Of a stretch of DNA of 64,000 nt, positions 59,417 to 64,000 are shown piece by piece; within the stretch, counting starts at the first letter, position 1; each line of letters begins with the position of its first letter. A program made the position numbers and the translations under genes. The notes under the pieces are model-generated. The model was not told the DNA's origin. It saw only the letters and a list, made by a program, of their open reading frames with translations, and ran no database searches. Source of the DNA: Franconibacter pulveris DSM 19144 (GTDB lineage Bacteria; Pseudomonadota; Gammaproteobacteria; Enterobacterales; Enterobacteriaceae); NCBI GenBank assembly GCA_000621185.1, contig JHYZ01000016.1, positions 62,001 through 126,000 of the forward strand, written 5' to 3'.

Positions 59417-59766
59417 TATGCAAATACTCCGTATGCGCGCTTGATGGTAAAGCTCAACTCAGCTGCATTGCCGCTTATCTGGTTCTTGCGCACCGAGTTA
59501 GCGACGACGCGATAAAGGCCCTTCTCTTCACCTGGCGGGGTAATGATGAAGGCCTTAACGGTATGCGCCAGCAGAAAGGCACGCACCTCATTCACTTCCG
59601 CATCCCTGCCCACATGCAGCATCGGCACCTGGATAGCGGTGGAGTTAATGCCATTATCGGCAACCTGCTCATACCCGTCACCGAACTGAGCGGCCCGGAT
59701 AGTCTGGTCATATTCAATGGCACCGGCACCGAGCTGGACGGGCCATTTATACGTTTCGACTGCCAT
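59416..59766 (-). CDS. Minor tail protein M
   Basis: The start at 59766 (MAVETYKWPVQLGAGAIEYD) gives 116 residues. The pattern (IRAAQFGDGYEQVADNGINS) is that of gpM, the distal tail protein next to the tape measure. Its stop overlaps the L start. Confidence 0.9.
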   Translation of the reverse strand: MAVETYKWPVQLGAGAIEYDQTIRAAQFGDGYEQVADNGINSTAIQVPMLHVGRDAEVNEVRAFLLAHTVKAFIITPPGEEKGLYRVVANSVRKNQISGNAAELSFTIKRAYGVFA

Positions 59767-59783
59767 ATTTACTCCATGAAAAA

Positions 59784-59801
59784 AGCCCACCTGAGTGGGC
59801 T
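59784..59801. terminator. Hairpin between tape measure and M genes
   Basis: AGCCCAC-CTGA-GTGGGCT is followed on the minus strand by TTTTTTC. It overlaps the tape-measure stop codon and probably attenuates transcription into the tail-tip genes. Confidence 0.7.
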
Positions 59802-62800
59802 ATCGGCCTTTAACGAAGTTATAAATTAGCCCCCCATTTTTCAGGTGCTTCTGCACTACCTGAGTGGCTGCGTTCTGGACTTCTGTCGCCAACGCTCTGC
59901 CCATGGCATCGCCCGAACTGCTTGTTTGCGCAGAAGCGTTACCACTGGCGTCAACGTTTACGGTGGTATTGATTACTGGTGCATTATTTGACGCGCCAGC
60001 GCTGGCACTCAGTCCAAGCATGGAAGCCCGACCAACAACCCCGCCACTGGCATATCCGTGCGCGCCGCGCATCATGGCATAAAGGTTGTCAACGCCGATT
60101 GCAGAGGTGGCTTCTTTGGTGAAAACAAACTCGCCGCGATGAACCACGCCGGCAGGCTCATACTTACCGCCGTCACCGGTAAAGCCGCCACCATCGAAAC
60201 CAACGTTTGCAGTTGCCGCTGTGTAGGCGCCTGATGGAGTGCTTCCGCCACCTCCCCCGATACTGCCAGTAACCCACCCCAGCGCAGACTGTACGGCATA
60301 GGCCACCAGCAAACGGTTAATGACATCAGCAATCATCTTCATCATCGACGCGGCAAAGCTCTTGAAACTCGCCTTTCCGGTGGTGACAAGATTCGTCAGC
60401 ATGTCAGAGATTCCGCCAAGCGTTGACTGAGCCACGTTCTGCATTGAGGCATAAACGTTCGTTGCTGAATCCAGATATTCAGCCCAGCCTTTCTGGACGC
60501 CATTCAGCCAGTCGTTGCGCAGACTTTCTTCTGCCGCGTAGTAGTCGTTAGCGGCCTGCAGCTCCTGCTTATAACCAGCATCCTCAAGACTTCCGCCCGA
60601 ATTCAGCCAGCCGCTGCGAAGCTGGGAAAGCGCCGTCTGGCGGCTTGCCAGCCTGTCGCTCATGGTGGAGCCGGTTTCAAGTGCGGCCTGTTTCTCCGCC
60701 ATTTGCGTGACATACTTCTGCGCGGTATCCATGCGCTTGTTCAGCTGTTCCTGAGCAGTTATCTGGTCTCCAATCAGCGCCTTCTGGCGCGCCAGCTGGA
60801 GCACCTGCTCTTTGCTCGCCAGCAGGGATTGCTCCTGTTTCGATAACTGCCGCGTGCGCGCAGCCGCTTCCAGAACAGCAAACTTCGACTCAGTGCTGTA
60901 GAGGTCTTTACGCTGCTGGCTAATCGTGTCATTGACTGAGCGATGGTCCTGAAGCGTTTTCAGCTGCGCCTGCAGCGCCAGCAGCTCGGCCTGAGCAGAG
61001 TCTTCTGCGCGATCGCCGGCGGCTACCGTTACCCCTTTTGCTCTGGGAGTTTTGGGGTCTTTATATAACTGCTCAATGCCGGCGCGGGCCTTCGCGATAT
61101 CTTCCGGCGTCCATAGCGTTGCCGTTCCGGCTTTTGCAGCCTTTGCATTATCAGCGATTGCCTTGTTTAACTCGTCCTGCGCCTTTCGCCGCTTTTCTGC
61201 CGCAGTGGTGCCAGCGTCCAGATAGCGATTAATAACCTGCTGGGCATCGATCGCATCTTCATTAATTTTGACGCCGGTTTGTTGTGCCGCATTGTAATCC
61301 TGCTGTTGCTGCACCATTTGCTGGAGTGGGCTAATTTGAGCTTTAAGGTTTGCTATCGCGGCTATCTGCGCTTTACGGCGGTTATCGTATTCCTGATCCT
61401 GTGAGCTGGTATCGTAACTGTAGCCGTACCCCATGCGCTGGCGCTCAGGAAGCAGATTTTTTTCCAGCGAAGCGAGCTGGCTTTCCATCTGTTTAAGCAT
61501 GTCCTGTGGCGCCTGCGGACGGCCGATATTCAGCAACTCATCCCACATACCCTTAAAGGCATTACGGGTGGCATTGGCTGCTCTTTCCACCAGCCCGAGG
61601 TTCGACAGTATCTGCTGGCTGCGCTGCTGCTCTGCCCTGCTGTATGCGTCTGCCGCTGCCTGGCCCGCCGCTTCCTTATCACCCCGTCGTTCAAGGGCGG
61701 AAATGTATTCAAACTGCGAGGCGGTCAGATAATGCATCTGGCTGTTCAGTTCAGTAGAAGATTTGGTCGGATCGTCATACAGCTTTTTAAAATTAGCGAT
61801 AGTCTCCGACACAGCCTGGCCTGTTGCCTGCTGCATGGCTACCGCTGCGCGCGTAACCGTCTCTAATTTATCCGCGTTAAACTTACCGGATCCCACCACC
61901 TCAGCCAGGACGCTGGCGCTTGCATACTGCGTGACGCCATTTCCGGAGAGAGACTTTGCAAGCGCAGATAATTGCCCGGCGGTTTGCCCCGCATAGTTGC
62001 CGGTCAGAATGAGCTGTTTGTTGAACTCCTCATTCTCCGCAGACCCTTTGAAGTAAGCCACTGCCAGCAACGTAGCGGTACCGGCCAGGAGACCCAGCCC
62101 CACATTCACCGGGTTAATAAGACTGGTCAGCGCGCGCAGGGTGTTGCCAACGCCACCAAACGAATCTTTAATTTGCCCGCCCTGCTGAATGGCGACCATC
62201 CAGACAGGCATGCCGGCAGATAATGAAGTAACGACATCGGTAATTTGCCCGGGTAACTGGCGCATCGCCTGTTGGTACTGGCCGGCGCTGATTTCACCGC
62301 TTTTCCAGGCGCTTTCCTGTTCACGCAGTTTCGCAATAAATGGCGCTGCCTGTGCGGAAACGCCCAGCTCTGCGGCCTTAAGCTCCAGCAGTTCTGTGCG
62401 GGTTTTGCCGATGGCCTCAGCCTGCTCCTGAAGTGTCCGGGTGAAACTTTCCCGGATAGCCTGCGCGCGCTGTAGCTCGGCAGCCTCTGCGCGCTGCGCA
62501 GCGTCCAGCTCCGCTATAGCCTGCTTCAGCATGCGAGACTGGCTGGCTGCAATTTGTCGCTGAATGGCTTCCTGCTGAACAGCTCGTTCCTGTTCGCGCA
62601 ACTGAGCGATAACCGGAGCGGCCTGCTCGGCAATTCCCATTTGTGCCGCGCGGTATTCAGCAAGATCCGCCTTGCTGGCGCGAAAGGTCGCAGCCTGGTC
62701 AGTAATGGATTTAAGGAAACTTTCCTGCGCAGCGGTAGCGCGCTGGGTATCCTGCGCCAGTTTCAGCCGCTCCTGTCCCTCGGCGGTTTCCGCTTCCATA

Positions 62801-63159
62801 ACCAGGAACAGCTTGCTGCGGGTCGTTTCCAGAACGGCGTTGAAATGACCATAATCATCATCACCCAGCAGGCCTTTACCCCGAAAGCCTGAAAGCGACG
62901 CCTGCAGCTTCTCAAGCTCGTCCATCGCCTTATTGACCGGGCTGATTTTATTGAGCAGATTCTGCAGCTCCTGCTGCTGATGTTTCAGGCTGTCAGAGTT
63001 CTTTTTCTGACTGTCCGCGCCAGCACGGAAAACGCTGTTGAGATCGTCAGCCTTGTTCGCAGCACCAGCAGCAGTTTGCTGGAAATCGTCCAGCGCCTTA
63101 TTCCCGCGCTCCAGCTCAGAGGTATTAACCCGAAGCGCAATGGTTGCAATATCGGACAT
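59800..63159 (-). CDS. Tail length tape measure protein H
   Basis: Predicted 1119-residue tape measure. The first third is Gln/Ala/Glu-rich coiled coil with repeated segments (AEYRAAQMGIAEQAAPVIAQ and ELKAAELGVSAQAAPFIAKL). A membrane-active part follows (VNVGLGLLAGTATLLAVAYF), then further coiled coil, and a C-terminal lambda H domain (GGGFTGDGGKYEPAGVVHRG). It sets tail length and enters the host membrane on DNA injection. Confidence 0.93.
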   Translation of the reverse strand: MSDIATIALRVNTSELERGNKALDDFQQTAAGAANKADDLNSVFRAGADSQKKNSDSLKHQQQELQNLLNKISPVNKAMDELEKLQASLSGFRGKGLLGDDDYGHFNAVLETTRSKLFLVMEAETAEGQERLKLAQDTQRATAAQESFLKSITDQAATFRASKADLAEYRAAQMGIAEQAAPVIAQLREQERAVQQEAIQRQIAASQSRMLKQAIAELDAAQRAEAAELQRAQAIRESFTRTLQEQAEAIGKTRTELLELKAAELGVSAQAAPFIAKLREQESAWKSGEISAGQYQQAMRQLPGQITDVVTSLSAGMPVWMVAIQQGGQIKDSFGGVGNTLRALTSLINPVNVGLGLLAGTATLLAVAYFKGSAENEEFNKQLILTGNYAGQTAGQLSALAKSLSGNGVTQYASASVLAEVVGSGKFNADKLETVTRAAVAMQQATGQAVSETIANFKKLYDDPTKSSTELNSQMHYLTASQFEYISALERRGDKEAAGQAAADAYSRAEQQRSQQILSNLGLVERAANATRNAFKGMWDELLNIGRPQAPQDMLKQMESQLASLEKNLLPERQRMGYGYSYDTSSQDQEYDNRRKAQIAAIANLKAQISPLQQMVQQQQDYNAAQQTGVKINEDAIDAQQVINRYLDAGTTAAEKRRKAQDELNKAIADNAKAAKAGTATLWTPEDIAKARAGIEQLYKDPKTPRAKGVTVAAGDRAEDSAQAELLALQAQLKTLQDHRSVNDTISQQRKDLYSTESKFAVLEAAARTRQLSKQEQSLLASKEQVLQLARQKALIGDQITAQEQLNKRMDTAQKYVTQMAEKQAALETGSTMSDRLASRQTALSQLRSGWLNSGGSLEDAGYKQELQAANDYYAAEESLRNDWLNGVQKGWAEYLDSATNVYASMQNVAQSTLGGISDMLTNLVTTGKASFKSFAASMMKMIADVINRLLVAYAVQSALGWVTGSIGGGGGSTPSGAYTAATANVGFDGGGFTGDGGKYEPAGVVHRGEFVFTKEATSAIGVDNLYAMMRGAHGYASGGVVGRASMLGLSASAGASNNAPVINTTVNVDASGNASAQTSSSGDAMGRALATEVQNAATQVVQKHLKNGGLIYNFVKGR

Positions 63160-63473
63160 TACGCCCCCTTATGGACAATTTTTAACGCCGCGCTTTCCAT
63201 AATGCGAATATCTGCCAGTGCGGTTGCCTCATCCTCCACACCATGAAGTTTCATCAGCCAGGGCAGGACGTTGTAATCCAGCCCGGTGATGCCGCCCATT
63301 CCCGTTCGCCACTGCGTACTGGCGGCCTGAAAGGTCAGGAATGCCGCCCACACATCGGGCCAGACTTCATGGGTCTGCTCTTCTTCTGTGTAGTCATCAG
63401 CACTCAGGCCGAAAGCGGCCAGATCTTCAGTAGAGGGTTCAGGCGTATAAAACGCCGAGGCAACCGCTATCAG
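63159..63473 (-). CDS. T part of the frameshifted tail chaperone (GT)
   Basis: No good start exists for this frame. It is open from the slippery site at 63473-63479 to a stop at 63159 and carries a DUF1799-like sequence (TFQAASTQWRTGMGGITGLD). Joined to the 103 residues of G by a -1 slip it makes a GT fusion of about 207 residues. Lambda gpG-gpGT is the model: the T part binds the tail tube protein while G coats the tape measure. Confidence 0.85.
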   Translation of the reverse strand: MIAVASAFYTPEPSTEDLAAFGLSADDYTEEEQTHEVWPDVWAAFLTFQAASTQWRTGMGGITGLDYNVLPWLMKLHGVEDEATALADIRIMESAALKIVHKGA

Positions 63474-63781
63474 TTTTTTTCGCGGTTCCCCGTCAGTTCA
63501 CGGTAGTAGGTACTGACAATCGCCTTCATCGCGCCGGGGTAGTTATCCAGCAGGGTTTCCAGGTTATCGCGACTGAATTCATCCGGCAGCGCCCAGCCTT
63601 CGGTGATTTCATGCAGGAAATCGACAGCGGTTTTGCCTTCCATCGTTTCGAGCGCAGCCAGCTCTTTAATCGGCTTGTGGCGGAAGGTGAACGTAAGTTT
63701 TCCGTCCTCTTCACCGGCGCGCGGAATAGTGACATCGGCCTTAAAGGTCGGTTTGGGCTGAAGCTGAAATTTTGGTGCCAT
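63470..63781 (-). CDS. Tail assembly chaperone G
   Basis: Predicted 103-residue protein (MAPKFQLQPKPTFKADVTIP; YPGAMKAIVSTYYRELTGNR), in the position and size of lambda-like tail chaperones. Its last codons contain the slippery heptamer, so a fraction of ribosomes continue into the T frame. Confidence 0.87.
   Translation of the reverse strand: MAPKFQLQPKPTFKADVTIPRAGEEDGKLTFTFRHKPIKELAALETMEGKTAVDFLHEITEGWALPDEFSRDNLETLLDNYPGAMKAIVSTYYRELTGNREKN
63473..63479 (-). promoter_or_regulatory. Programmed -1 ribosomal frameshift site A AAA AAC
   Basis: In the zero frame the codons read GAA AAA AAC TGA, so the canonical X XXY YYZ heptamer A AAA AAC sits immediately before the G stop codon. The -1 frame is open upstream and downstream. 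Confidence 0.9.
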
Positions 63782-63802
63782 AGTTTCCTCTGCAGATAGA
63801 AA

Positions 63803-63818
63803 AGCCCGTTGCCGGGCT
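63803..63818 (-). terminator. Hairpin after the major tail protein gene
   Basis: AGCCCG-GCAA-CGGGCT is followed on the minus strand by TTTCT. It lies 6 bp past the V stop and would reduce transcription into G, giving excess tube protein. Confidence 0.7.
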
Positions 63819-63823
63819 CAGTA

Positions 63824-64000
63824 TTAAGCGGACGGGGTTTCAGTCACGGTATCTTTGTAAAACGTCATATCGCGGGACTGGATAGCAAACGCGGGTTGGA
63901 CTGTTTCGACGTTGTTCACGGCGGTAGTAGGCTGCGGGTCGAAAGAAGTCTGCCCGGACCAGTAGCGCATTTCCTTCGCCTTTGGCACATACATGCGCAG
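63824..64000 (-). CDS. Major tail tube protein (C-terminal 58 residues only)
   Basis: The frame is open from the window edge to TAA 63824-63826. Visible residues include RMYVPKAKEMRYWSGQTSFD and AIQSRDMTFYKDTVTETPSA. Position before G/GT and H and the acidic-threonine end fit the lambda V type tail tube protein. Most of the gene lies outside the window. Confidence 0.75.
   Translation of the reverse strand: MRMYVPKAKEMRYWSGQTSFDPQPTTAVNNVETVQPAFAIQSRDMTFYKDTVTETPSA

Larger units (their letters stand above)
28758..64000. mobile_element. Lambdoid prophage DNA (one permuted or two adjoining prophages), right end outside window
   Basis: All genes from the lepA junction to the window edge belong to lambdoid phage modules: late regulation, replication, immunity, RecET recombination, xis/int, an SOS mutasome, tail fibre and tail. 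Structural genes stop at the partial major tail gene at the right edge. Integrase and an attP-like site lie internally at 46.9-48.4 kb, so this may be two elements abutting there. The left boundary is set by the break in lepA homology at 28757/28758. Salmonella Gifsy-1 is known to sit at the 5' end of lepA, which supports site-specific integration here. Confidence 0.9.

Overview
The window looks like the chromosome of an enterobacterium, most likely Cronobacter or a close relative. That genus call is an inference from gene content and GC-rich codon use. From 1 to about 28.8 kb it carries the conserved hcaT / glyA-hmp / glnB-glrR-qseG-glrK-glmY-purL-mltF-tadA-pgpC / yfhH-yfhL / acpS-pdxJ-recO-era-rnc-lepB-lepA neighbourhood known from E. 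coli and Salmonella. Local additions are a chemoreceptor gene, a MerR/carboxymuconolactone-decarboxylase pair, a frameshifted ParE-type toxin gene, and the N-acetylmuramate genes murQP placed next to the RpiR-type regulator yfhH.

From 28,758 to the right edge everything is lambdoid prophage. The host/phage junction cuts lepA at the codons for Asp-His-Gly-Lys of its P-loop. LepA therefore loses its normal first 13 or so residues, and the lepA-lepB operon is separated from its native promoter. From the junction rightwards come small accessory genes, a putative late promoter/terminator leader, Q antiterminator, rusA, DUF1364 and DUF1367 genes, dinI (LexA box), two orphan methyltransferase genes, replication genes P and O (with a 12-bp iteron origin inside O), and a Rac-like immunity module ydaT-ydaS / racR-type repressor. 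Four copies of one 17-bp operator flank the repressor. The rightward recombination operon recE-recT and small genes follow, ending in an excisionase gene that converges on the integrase gene.

Next to the integrase, 48.1-48.4 kb carries repeats that look like integrase arm sites on both sides of a putative core. Beyond it lie umuCD-type mutasome genes (LexA box), an S74-chaperoned tail fibre, two lipoprotein morons, and a lambda-type tail module read leftwards: V (partial), G/GT with an A AAA AAC frameshift site, H, M, L, K, I, J.

Gene order is the main puzzle. In an ordinary integrated lambdoid prophage the integrase lies at one end beside the host. Here the integrase and an apparently complete attP-like site lie inside phage DNA, while the host junction lies just downstream of the Q/late-promoter region. 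Either two prophages lie in tandem (or nested) and the lepA-proximal one has lost its lysis, head and tail genes, or one prophage is integrated at an unusual, permuted point. The window ends inside the major tail gene, so it cannot decide between these.
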